NCBI GenBank assembly: GCA_964428355.1
Contig: CAYRYU010000016.1
Coordinates: forward strand, 28,942 to 92,941
DNA from: CAYRYU01 sp964428355
GTDB taxonomy: Bacteria > Muiribacteriota > Ozemobacteria > Ozemobacterales > Ozemobacteraceae
Direction of reading: 5' to 3'
DNA length: 64,000 nucleotides
The notes under the pieces are model-generated. The model searched no databases and was not told the DNA's origin. It worked only from the letters and a program-made list of their open reading frames with translations. Within the stretch, counting starts at the first letter, position 1. The number at the start of each line of letters is the position of its first letter. Of this stretch, positions 19,286 through 27,353 are shown piece after piece. The translations under genes and the position numbers were made by a program.

Positions 19286-21208
19286 ATGTTCAGGATGAAT
19301 TGCCAGAAGAAACGTTTCCTCGCCAGTCTCCTGGTTTTCAGCATGCTCTTCACCATGCATGGCTCCCTTCTTCAGGTTCTTCAGGCCGCTCCGATGCAGC
19401 TTTGCGCGGACAGTTCGAAACCCGGGAGCTTTCTCGACGAGCTGAAGGGAACTGAAGAGCCGGTCGAATCGCCCGCCGGAGATGATGTCGTTCAGAACCC
19501 GGCAATGAGCACCGCTTCGGAAACCCCCGCGGTCGCTTCATCGACGCCCCAGATGTCCTGGATAGAGAATCTGTTCTGGATCGGCCTGAAATCTTTCGGT
19601 CCGGCCGCGGTCGGGTTCATCGCAACTCCGATCATCACCGCCCTCTTCCAAACCGGTGGACTTCTCGCCGACTCGTTCAGTGGACCCTGCGGCACTATCG
19701 CGGCAGTGATCCTCACCGGAGTCGCGGTCGGGCTGTTGTCGGGAGCCACGTCGGCAGGAATCAACTATCTCTACGAAAAGCGAATGAACAACTTCCGTCA
19801 GCCTCCAAAGGACGACGCCAGGATTCTCCGGGACTGCATCGTCTCGGGAGTCGGCGACGGGGTCCTCCAGGGGGTCTTTTCGGCCATTCCGTTGCTGGGA
19901 GGCCCGCTTGCCGGACTTGCGGGTGGAGCCCTGAAGGCGATCCCCATCGGACCCGCGATCGAGTCCCTCAAACTGGTAAAACCGGTTGCCCAGGCTCTCG
20001 AATTCTGTGCGAAGCCGGCCATCCAGGCGGCCTGGACGACGGCGAAACCCTTCGTCGTCGCCGGGGCCAAGCTGGCGACCCAGTATTTCGTTTCTGAAGT
20101 GGCCGGGAAGACCGCCGCTGGCGCAACCCAAAACTTCCTCAACCAGCATCTGGTCAAGATCGACGACCAGAAGAATGCGGTGAGGTCCGAACTCCAGTCG
20201 ACCTGGAGCCAGTATCAGGCGTCGGGCGATCCAGCCCTCAAGGCCAGATGTGACGAGCTGACCGGCAAGCTCAACGATCTCGAAGCCGAGAGTTACACGA
20301 CGGATGACCTGAAGAAGGACGTCATCCAGTCAGCCTGGTCATCGCTGCTGATCGGACTTGCCGGAGGGGCCGGGGCGGAAGCTCTTGGCTCGAACAAGGC
20401 GGTGGGCGACATCTCGAAGAAGATCTTCGGGAATGCCAAATACGGAAAGCAGATCGCCAAGTTCGTTGTGGATCTCCCCGTCTACTTTCTCGAGGGCTCC
20501 GGCAACGCCGCGATCGATATCGGCCTGATCGATCAGGAAATCAAAGCCCTTACCGCGGAAAAAGCGAGATACCCCGCGGGCGACTGGCACCAAGCTGTCA
20601 TCGACAACCGGATAGACACCTTGAGATCGACCAGGGCCCAGATCGACGTCCTGAAATCGGGAAAGACCGCGATGGTCTCCGGAGCCGCGATGGATCTCGG
20701 AATGCTGGGCGGCGAGGTCATCGGCGACAAAGCAAGGGAGGTGGTCCTTCCCGTCGTTAACGACTATCTGAAGAAACACCCCAATCTGGGCAGGGAATCC
20801 TACGAAAAGGTCGCCCGAACCGTGAAGAAGATCAACGAGAAGACGGGGGCGGTTCTCGAGGAGATCTATACTCGCATCGGCGAAACCTTCGAAGGGGAAA
20901 GCGGTTACGTCGGCCTTCTGAAGACCACATGGGAAGGCCTCAAGACACGCACATCCGAAGCCGTCTCAGTCCTGAAGCTCGCGAACGCCGATCAGCTCAA
21001 AACCTTGCTGGCCCAGGCTGTTGAAAGCGGAAAGAAAGTCTACTCCAAGGCCGGAACCGCCGTCTTCCAGAAAACGATCGGGCAGCTCAACGTAAATGTC
21101 CTGATCCAGGACGGAAAACTCATCGATTTCTGCTTCGGAAAACCCTCGGTGGGGGACTCGATCCTCTCGACGTTCCAGACCGTTCCGGCGGGAATGCCCG
21201 ACCTTTGA
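19286..21208 (+). CDS. Secreted Gly/Ala-rich protein of unknown function
   Basis: 640 aa. Residues 1-35 are a signal peptide (KKRFLASLLVFSMLFTMHGS... with an AxA-like end near QAAP). The body has several amphipathic glycine-rich helices (TPIITALFQTGGLLADSF; AAVILTGVAVGLLSGATSAG; FSAIPLLGGPLAGLAGGALK) reminiscent of pre-toxin or pore-forming segments of polymorphic toxins, then charged helical stretches and a short strand-rich end (LNVNVLIQDGKLIDFCFG). No nuclease, protease or known toxin motif is seen. It is the first gene after the second ECF promoter and leads a train that runs to 29333 with small gaps or overlaps. Function not recognised. Confidence 0.65.
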   Translation: MFRMNCQKKRFLASLLVFSMLFTMHGSLLQVLQAAPMQLCADSSKPGSFLDELKGTEEPVESPAGDDVVQNPAMSTASETPAVASSTPQMSWIENLFWIGLKSFGPAAVGFIATPIITALFQTGGLLADSFSGPCGTIAAVILTGVAVGLLSGATSAGINYLYEKRMNNFRQPPKDDARILRDCIVSGVGDGVLQGVFSAIPLLGGPLAGLAGGALKAIPIGPAIESLKLVKPVAQALEFCAKPAIQAAWTTAKPFVVAGAKLATQYFVSEVAGKTAAGATQNFLNQHLVKIDDQKNAVRSELQSTWSQYQASGDPALKARCDELTGKLNDLEAESYTTDDLKKDVIQSAWSSLLIGLAGGAGAEALGSNKAVGDISKKIFGNAKYGKQIAKFVVDLPVYFLEGSGNAAIDIGLIDQEIKALTAEKARYPAGDWHQAVIDNRIDTLRSTRAQIDVLKSGKTAMVSGAAMDLGMLGGEVIGDKAREVVLPVVNDYLKKHPNLGRESYEKVARTVKKINEKTGAVLEEIYTRIGETFEGESGYVGLLKTTWEGLKTRTSEAVSVLKLANADQLKTLLAQAVESGKKVYSKAGTAVFQKTIGQLNVNVLIQDGKLIDFCFGKPSVGDSILSTFQTVPAGMPDL

Positions 21209-21250
21209 GAAACGTGACCGGGAAAACCGGATTTCGATAGCGGGGGAGGG

Positions 21251-23836
21251 ATGACAGTAATGCTCGGAAGTCGACGGGGTTTCATCCTGGCGGTTGCCTT
21301 CCTTGCAATCATCGTTCTCTCGCTGTTCATCTTCTCCTACAACATGGTGGCGAGGCACCAGAATTTCGAGATGCACTCCGGATCGATCTCGGAGGTCACC
21401 TGCACGTTGGCACTGAACGGGGTCGGATTCCTTGCAGACCACTTCAACGAGAATCAGGACGAGGTCAGAAAAATCCTGGACTCCAAGGGAATGTATGGCA
21501 CTCCGGGCGCTTTCCCGAATTGCGATCTCTTCCTTGAGAACGAAGGTTGGCTGAGGGATCTGAAGGGGGAATACAACCGGAACCTCGGGAAATGGCCGGA
21601 GCCGGAGCGGGTTCCCGTCTGCACCCAGATGGATGTCAGGATCATCGCGACGGGGATATTCCCCATCCATTCTCAGCCTGACCGTGTTTCCCTCCAGAAC
21701 GGTTTCGACCTGGTCGAGAAGGAGGGGGTGATCGAGCTCTCCTGCACCGTAAGATTCTGCAACTTCTCACGGAAAGCACGGGCACTACGACATTACAAGC
21801 TCGTCAGCATGATTCCCGGCCCCTACTGCCGGTTCACTCTCTTCTCGGTTTCCTTCCGTGATCCGAACGGGTTCAACATCGTCAGGCAGAACCCCTCGGA
21901 AGACCTTACTGCCGCAGGAGGAGCGGGGTTCGGCCAGCTCGTCCTGTTCAATTCCCCGGCCCCTGACTCGTCGCATTTTCCCGGAACCGCAGAGGAGATG
22001 GCGCAGCGTCAGGATGTCACGCTCGAGTCCACCCTTTCCCTGTTCGAGCGAAGCGGATGGGTCTATCTTGGGGAAAACCGGGATCCCGATGAAACCCCGG
22101 CTCCGGCCCAAAACCCGAGGGAGGTCGAGGGAAGCCCTATCCTGAACATTCCCTTTGGAAGCGGAAATTTCATGCTCGGACCTCTTTCGTTCAGAAGCTC
22201 CTCGAGCAACCCGGCCAGCTCCGAGCAAGCGCCCAAACCCAGGAACCGGCCTTTTTCCTACTATTCGGCCAACTACCCGTTCGAAGGGATCGTCGAGAAT
22301 CACCTCCGTTCGATGACCCTGCAGTTTTCCGGGATCTGCTCCGAAGGAGAAGCGGGGCAGACTTTTGCCGACTACTCGAAGCAGTTTTCCCTCTACCTGA
22401 AACCGGCCTCGAAGGAGGAACCCGACCGCGGCGCAATTCTCGCAAAGGAGGATTGCTTTTCCAGCTGGATCCTTCCCTTTGGAAGACTCCCCAAAATCAC
22501 CCCCACCCTCCTCTTCGGGCATGCCTCGGCCCGCTTTCTCGCGCTCATCCTGCTTCGATTCACCGAGGAGTTCGCGCAGGAATGCTTCCCCAACGATCGC
22601 GATCTCCAGAGCGCCAGTCACGTTTTTCTCCCGCCGAGATCGGGCTTCCAGGAGCGGCTCGACCCCGACACCGTCGCAAGAACGCAGATTTTGAGCGCTC
22701 CTCCTTTGCCCGGGAACCGCCCCACCTACGGGGACATCTTCCGTCCCTGCCCCTCAAAACCGGGAAGCACCATCCTCGACAGTATCAACCACTTCACGCG
22801 GCCTTTCCCCGAACCCCGCGGAATCATCCACCTTCCCTTCAATCTCCTGTATGACATGATGGCGGGTCAGACTCCCAACTTCGAGGATTTCACCAGCTTC
22901 TTTCAAAATGGAATCGCTGGTCTGAGGGAAACCGGGCTCGTGTGCCCCTATAACGAAAACCCCGATCCAAACCAGCGTTGCGGATTCTGGGAGGCCTCCG
23001 GAGTCACCCTCTGGAAGTATGGAAAGCCCGTCGACCGTGGGGATCCGGGGAAAACCCTGTTTTCCGGAGATCTCCCCAGACTCCATTTCCATCCCGAAAT
23101 GGCGCTCCGGTCACCCGATCCTTTCACCGGGAACCTCTACTACCGGATCACCCACTTCATCGATCTGAGGGGGCAAACCAACTCCGAAGCGGTCGAAGGA
23201 GTCCTTTCCAACCGCATTTTTTCCAAAAAGACCGGCCCCGACCGGACGGATTATTACGAGTTCTCGAGGCCCGGGATCTTCCTGCTCGACACGGGAGGAA
23301 GGGATCTCACAATCGACAGGCCCGTAATTCTCAAGAACTCGGGGATGTTGATCCTTCTCAAGGGAAACATCAACGTCAAGAAGACCATCACCGGTGACCA
23401 TTCTGAAGATCGGCCCGGTGAGCTCCCCAATAGGCATCTTTTCTCCCTGGTGAGCTGCACAGGCAACATCCGGATCCCCCCGAACCTTGAATCCCCCCTT
23501 GAAGCTTATCTGGTCGCCCTTTGCCGCAGCGGTCCTGCCGATCCTCCTGTCGGCCAGATCGAGTCGAGCGATCCTCAGGTGAAGGGGCAGATGAACATTT
23601 TCGGGGGATGTGCGGTATACAGGCTTCAACCCGCCTCTCCCCAGGCCCCCACATCGACGATGACGGATTTTCCACTTGGCGGGCAGATCACCTACAACCC
23701 GATGTTCAACCCCTCGAGGCCCTGGGAACCGGGAACCAGCCGGCCGGATTTCAGGGAATACGCTTTCGTGCTCGACGATTTCAATCGGGAGATCGTCTTC
23801 GGTCCGGGAGACCCGGGAACGGACCAGGGGGATTGA
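21251..23836 (+). CDS. GspK/PilX-like large pseudopilin lacking Glu5
   Basis: 861 aa; GGGGGAGGG lies just upstream of ATG 21251. The N-terminus RRGFILAVAFLAIIVLSLFI is a prepilin-like positively charged tip and transmembrane helix, but position +5 after the presumed GF cleavage site is not Glu. That is the hallmark of GspK-type tip pseudopilins. The long ectodomain is otherwise unrecognised; near the C-terminus it has a beta-strand segment (LLDTGGRDLTIDRPVILKN). It lies 42 bp after the previous gene and 4 bp before a canonical pseudopilin, consistent with a minor pseudopilin complex. Usual GspK is ~320 aa, so this is much larger. Confidence 0.6.
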   Translation: MTVMLGSRRGFILAVAFLAIIVLSLFIFSYNMVARHQNFEMHSGSISEVTCTLALNGVGFLADHFNENQDEVRKILDSKGMYGTPGAFPNCDLFLENEGWLRDLKGEYNRNLGKWPEPERVPVCTQMDVRIIATGIFPIHSQPDRVSLQNGFDLVEKEGVIELSCTVRFCNFSRKARALRHYKLVSMIPGPYCRFTLFSVSFRDPNGFNIVRQNPSEDLTAAGGAGFGQLVLFNSPAPDSSHFPGTAEEMAQRQDVTLESTLSLFERSGWVYLGENRDPDETPAPAQNPREVEGSPILNIPFGSGNFMLGPLSFRSSSSNPASSEQAPKPRNRPFSYYSANYPFEGIVENHLRSMTLQFSGICSEGEAGQTFADYSKQFSLYLKPASKEEPDRGAILAKEDCFSSWILPFGRLPKITPTLLFGHASARFLALILLRFTEEFAQECFPNDRDLQSASHVFLPPRSGFQERLDPDTVARTQILSAPPLPGNRPTYGDIFRPCPSKPGSTILDSINHFTRPFPEPRGIIHLPFNLLYDMMAGQTPNFEDFTSFFQNGIAGLRETGLVCPYNENPDPNQRCGFWEASGVTLWKYGKPVDRGDPGKTLFSGDLPRLHFHPEMALRSPDPFTGNLYYRITHFIDLRGQTNSEAVEGVLSNRIFSKKTGPDRTDYYEFSRPGIFLLDTGGRDLTIDRPVILKNSGMLILLKGNINVKKTITGDHSEDRPGELPNRHLFSLVSCTGNIRIPPNLESPLEAYLVALCRSGPADPPVGQIESSDPQVKGQMNIFGGCAVYRLQPASPQAPTSTMTDFPLGGQITYNPMFNPSRPWEPGTSRPDFREYAFVLDDFNREIVFGPGDPGTDQGD

Positions 23837-23840
23837 GCCG

Positions 23841-24398
23841 ATGAAACCAATGAAACCAAAGAAACCAGGTTTCACCCTGATCGAAACCGCCCTGACCCTT
23901 CTCCTTCTGGCAATCATCTTTCCGACGCTGTACGGGATGTTCTCCCAGACCAACTACGCAGCCAAGGTCTCCATCTTCGAAGTAATGGCAACGAACTACG
24001 CCACCGAAATCTCCGAGCAACTCCTCGATCTGTCCTCCAATCCCACCTATCTCGTCGGAAAGAAACTCATTCCGCTTCTCAAGGCGAACGAGGAGGCGAT
24101 CAAACAGAACCTTTCAGCCCCCTCCGATATTCCAGTCGCGGTTGCACTTGGAACCGCTTCCGCAGATGGAACGCGGGTGGCCCTTTTCGTCTCTCCGCTC
24201 GACAAAGCCTTCTCGGAAAGATCCATCCGTGTCCTTGATACCGAGGAAGTGACTTCGGGAACCCTCCCGGAGGTGACCCCGGTCCTGATCACCATCAAAT
24301 GGCGGATTCCCGGGGAATCAACGCAAGCAGAGCCAATGCACTCCCATCGGACGATGGTTTTCCTGCGCTCGGAGCGAAGAGCCGGGGGTGGCTCATGA
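23841..24398 (+). CDS. Type II/IV pseudopilin (GspI/PilV-like)
   Basis: 185 aa from ATG 23841, directly after the previous stop codon. It begins MKPMKPKKPGFTLIETAL, with a prepilin peptidase site G10/F11, Glu at +5 and a long hydrophobic helix (LTLLLLAIIFPTLYGM). The small ectodomain ends with strands predicted around VTPVLITIKWRIP. Short Lys-rich leader repeats (MKPMKPK) are unusual. Overlaps the next pseudopilin by 4 bp (ATGA), implying coupled translation and joint assembly. Closest functional analogue: minor pseudopilins that prime pseudopilus assembly. Confidence 0.82.
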   Translation: MKPMKPKKPGFTLIETALTLLLLAIIFPTLYGMFSQTNYAAKVSIFEVMATNYATEISEQLLDLSSNPTYLVGKKLIPLLKANEEAIKQNLSAPSDIPVAVALGTASADGTRVALFVSPLDKAFSERSIRVLDTEEVTSGTLPEVTPVLITIKWRIPGESTQAEPMHSHRTMVFLRSERRAGGGS

Positions 24399-25111
24399 AT
24401 CGGCGCGGTTTCACGTTGATGGAGATTCTTGTGGTCATGTTGATCGTTTCCCTGATCCTCCAATGCCTCCTGATTCTCCTGGTCCAGGGAATGAGGAATT
24501 CGACGAAAGGAAACGACTATCTGAATGCGGTTCGCGGGATTCACAATCTTTTCTTCGCGATGAGGAAAAGCCTCCTCGGTTGCACAGGGATGGTCCTTGG
24601 TCCCGCCTCTCCACAAGACCTTGAGAACGCCTCCGCTGCGGCTTTCCTCCCACCCCCAGGTCCCGAAGGCTCCTGGATGTCCGATGGATTCCTGAGGCAA
24701 ACCGCCTCCCACTCGATAACCTTCTTCCGCCGGGATATGATCGTCAGGGACGGCAAGCTCCAGCCCCGCCTTCTCTGGACGGATTCCTTCAGCATCATGC
24801 CCGGTGGAACCTCTGATCTGAACGAATTCTTCATAGAGGAAATCACCCAGGACCGGATTTCCGGAAAGACCGTCAAAAGAGAACACCTCGTTCCCCGGAT
24901 GAGGCAGTTCAACTGCGTTCCCCTGAAGCTCCCCCAGAGTTTCGCGGGAAATGCGTTCGAGAGCAAGCACCTGTATGTGGAGATCTCTCTCAAATCAGAT
25001 GATCCGAGGCAGTCCAACCGGGAAATCTGCCTCAGGTCGTTTCTCACCCCATCCAACATCTCGTTCTCCGACTGGTGGGATGGTGGGACTCCCAGATCGG
25101 GGTCCCAATGA
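24395..25111 (+). CDS. Type II/IV pseudopilin (GspJ/PilW-like)
   Basis: 238 aa from ATG 24395, overlapping the preceding stop (ATGA). Prepilin signature MNRRGFTLMEILVVMLIV with cleavage G5/F6 and Glu at +5. The ectodomain resembles PilW/GspJ in size and in its pattern of strands and residues such as DFFRRDM-like SITFFRRDM. With the two preceding genes it completes a K-like, I-like, J-like set, the composition of a minor pseudopilin tip complex. Confidence 0.82.
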   Translation: MNRRGFTLMEILVVMLIVSLILQCLLILLVQGMRNSTKGNDYLNAVRGIHNLFFAMRKSLLGCTGMVLGPASPQDLENASAAAFLPPPGPEGSWMSDGFLRQTASHSITFFRRDMIVRDGKLQPRLLWTDSFSIMPGGTSDLNEFFIEEITQDRISGKTVKREHLVPRMRQFNCVPLKLPQSFAGNAFESKHLYVEISLKSDDPRQSNREICLRSFLTPSNISFSDWWDGGTPRSGSQ

Positions 25112-25175
25112 ACGGAATTCAGCCGACCTCCGGGGGACCGATTGCCCGGATCGGCAAGATGGTACGAGGAGGAAT

Positions 25176-26375
25176 ATGAACCGAAAACGTTTCTTCATGG
25201 TGTTTCTCGCTGGTTTCCTTTTCGCTTCCGCGGCCTTCGCGGAAACAAACGACATGATCCTGGCCAAGGACAGAAGGGACCAGGTTGTCAGAACCGTAAA
25301 GAAGATCCTCGATGACAAGATCAAGGAGATCAAAGCTTTCTGGGGGCTCACCTCCCCGACCCAGGAGGATGTCACGAAATGGGCAACCGGCTATGTCTCC
25401 CTGAACGAAGCCCAGAAAACGGAAGAGCAGAAACTTGCCGCGGCCGGGGCCGATGACCCGGCAACCCAGGGCTCCACCACCGCCGAGGAGGCGCTCGGCG
25501 GAAACGAGTCGGGAGAGCCCACGACGGGCCAGAAAAGCTACGAGACCTCGGTCAGCTTCCTCGGGATCGTGGGGAAGTTCAACCTGGAATGGTCGGGACT
25601 CATCGACAACATCAAGAAGCTCGCCGAGATCCAGAAGAAGATCCTGGAATTCCAGGCGAAGATAATGGCTCTTCCGGTCATCGCGGGGATTGAAGCCGCA
25701 AAGATCTACCTGGAACTCACCACCGCGCTGTCCCAGGCGATGTACGAGTATGGACTCCTTCTGGCCGAGATCGAGAAATCTCTCGTCGTCAAGGGAATTC
25801 TCGCGGGATCGAAGGTCATACAGGGCCTCATCAACGGTGTCCTGGGTGCCCAGGATCTCATCGCACAGAACAACCGGGCTATCCAGAATGCTGTCAAGGA
25901 TCACATCGCGGTCTGGGGTGACCTGACGGGAGACGGGGTCGTCGACGAGAAGGACCTCCGCTCATTCGATATCGGCAGGTTCATCGCCTACATTCCTGCC
26001 TACGACCTCGACGGAAACGGCTTCGTGAACGACACTGACCGGAGGATGCTCCAGGAAGCCGTCGACGGAAGGCGCAAGGTGTTCCCGGCGGATCCGAAAT
26101 ACCCGGTCGGGGATCTCAACGGTGACGGAAACGTCGATTCCAAGGATGAGACGGCCATGAAGGATTTCGTCTCCTCCGGCCGAAAGCCGACACCCCAGAT
26201 CCTCAGGATTGCCGACGTCAACAAGGATGGGACCGTTGACAAATCAGATCAGGAAGCCATCTCGAAGAAGACTCCCAGCCAAGCCCCGGTCGAAAGCGGA
26301 TCTCCGAGCGGGGCGACCGTGAATCCGGCCCAGCCTTCCGGGATGGGGCAACCCATGACCACGGAAACGGAATGA
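25176..26375 (+). CDS. Secreted dockerin/EF-hand-repeat protein
   Basis: 399 aa from ATG 25176 with a strong GAGGAGGAAT site. A signal peptide ends near AFA/E (residue ~23). Residues ~25-240 are helical and unrecognised. The C-terminal part has dockerin type I-like calcium loops: GDLTGDGVVDEKDL (~248), YDLDGNGFVNDTDR, GDLNGDGNVDSKDE (~312) and ADVNKDGTVDKSDQ, i.e. two dockerin-like pairs, followed by a Pro/Ser tail. Dockerins dock onto cohesin domains, but no cohesin is encoded nearby and there is no glycosidase module, so the repeats may be structural or recruit a partner elsewhere. Same gene train as the pseudopilins. Confidence 0.82.
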   Translation: MNRKRFFMVFLAGFLFASAAFAETNDMILAKDRRDQVVRTVKKILDDKIKEIKAFWGLTSPTQEDVTKWATGYVSLNEAQKTEEQKLAAAGADDPATQGSTTAEEALGGNESGEPTTGQKSYETSVSFLGIVGKFNLEWSGLIDNIKKLAEIQKKILEFQAKIMALPVIAGIEAAKIYLELTTALSQAMYEYGLLLAEIEKSLVVKGILAGSKVIQGLINGVLGAQDLIAQNNRAIQNAVKDHIAVWGDLTGDGVVDEKDLRSFDIGRFIAYIPAYDLDGNGFVNDTDRRMLQEAVDGRRKVFPADPKYPVGDLNGDGNVDSKDETAMKDFVSSGRKPTPQILRIADVNKDGTVDKSDQEAISKKTPSQAPVESGSPSGATVNPAQPSGMGQPMTTETE

Positions 26376-26397
26376 GGAAAGAAAGGGGGAGGGGGAA

Positions 26398-26916
26398 ATG
26401 AAGCTGCCGTGGAGAGTCCTTTTGCCGTGGTTGGTACTTTCGATCTCCATCGCCACTCCCGCCTTTTCGCAATCCGGTTCCGGTGACCTGGGAACCGGAC
26501 AACCAGCTGGAAGTGGAGGAAAGCGTCTGGTGATTCTCGAAACCCTCAAGGATTCGGGGGAGCCGGTCACTTCCTCCCGAAAGACGGAAAAGACGACCGA
26601 AAATGGGAATGTCCCCGAACAGACCCTGGGAGCGCTTTCTCTGAAGGCCATCCGGTTCCGTTTCGTTCCCATCCTTCCCTTTGGACGAATCCTCGCGGGA
26701 ATCCTCGGGTTCGGCCTGAACCGGGGAGATGCTGGGGAAACACAGGCCCTGCCTCTGTTCCTGAGAAAGTCCCCGGTTTCCTTCTCTCCAGCGCCCTTGC
26801 CCCGATTTCCCATCCAGTTTCCCCAGAACCCTTTCAGGAAAAGGCTCGAGGAGAGCCTTGGGAACCTCCTCAAATCTCCCGGACAGTCAGAATCAAATCC
26901 AGCGACGGGGAAGTGA
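26398..26916 (+). CDS. Small secreted protein of unknown function
   Basis: 172 aa with a purine-rich ribosome binding site directly upstream. A signal peptide at 1-24 (LLPWLVLSISIATPAFSQ) is followed by a Ser/Gly/Pro-rich low-complexity chain, a hydrophobic stretch (LPFGRILAGILGFGLN) and a basic, Pro-rich tail. No family recognised. Its stop overlaps the GTG of the STAS gene by 4 bp, so it is part of the same train. Confidence 0.55.
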   Translation: MKLPWRVLLPWLVLSISIATPAFSQSGSGDLGTGQPAGSGGKRLVILETLKDSGEPVTSSRKTEKTTENGNVPEQTLGALSLKAIRFRFVPILPFGRILAGILGFGLNRGDAGETQALPLFLRKSPVSFSPAPLPRFPIQFPQNPFRKRLEESLGNLLKSPGQSESNPATGK

Positions 26917-27281
26917 CAATGATCCAGAAATTCGGTTTCAAGAATTCGATCGAAAAGAACGTCATCAGGATTGCGATCTCGGGTTATCTCGACAAGGAGG
27001 GAAGCGAGTCGGTCAAATCATTCCTGGACCAGAATCTCAAGCCGGAGATACGCGGAGTGATCATCGATTTCAGCGCCACCGAGGTCATCAACAGCCCCGG
27101 AGCGGCAACCCTTGTCGGCCTCGCCACGAAAACGGTCGACGAACGGGACCTTCCGTTGGCCGCCTTTGGCCTGAACTCACATCATCTCGCCATCCTCGAG
27201 ATGGCGGGTTTCTTCTTCTTCGCGACCCAGGCCCAGGATGAGAAGTCCGCCTGGGAGACGATCGAAAAGCACAATGCCTGA
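26913..27281 (+). CDS. STAS-domain anti-anti-sigma factor-like protein
   Basis: 122 aa from GTG 26913 (GTGA overlap with the previous stop); ATG 26919 is an alternative. A complete STAS fold is visible: IRIAISGYLD, then RGVIIDFSATEVINSPGAAT with the phosphorylatable Ser61 position kept, then AAFGLNSHHLAILEMAG. Such proteins bind anti-sigma kinases or other partners when dephosphorylated by SpoIIE-type phosphatases, of which three are encoded in this window. No HATPase anti-sigma kinase is present here. Its place in a secretion-related train suggests it switches that system, which is inference. Confidence 0.88.
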   Translation: MTMIQKFGFKNSIEKNVIRIAISGYLDKEGSESVKSFLDQNLKPEIRGVIIDFSATEVINSPGAATLVGLATKTVDERDLPLAAFGLNSHHLAILEMAGFFFFATQAQDEKSAWETIEKHNA

Positions 27282-27353
27282 ACCCTTCGAGCGATACGTT
27301 CCATCTGGCTCCCGGATCCGCGGGAGCCATGAAGGGGAAACGGGGGAAACACC

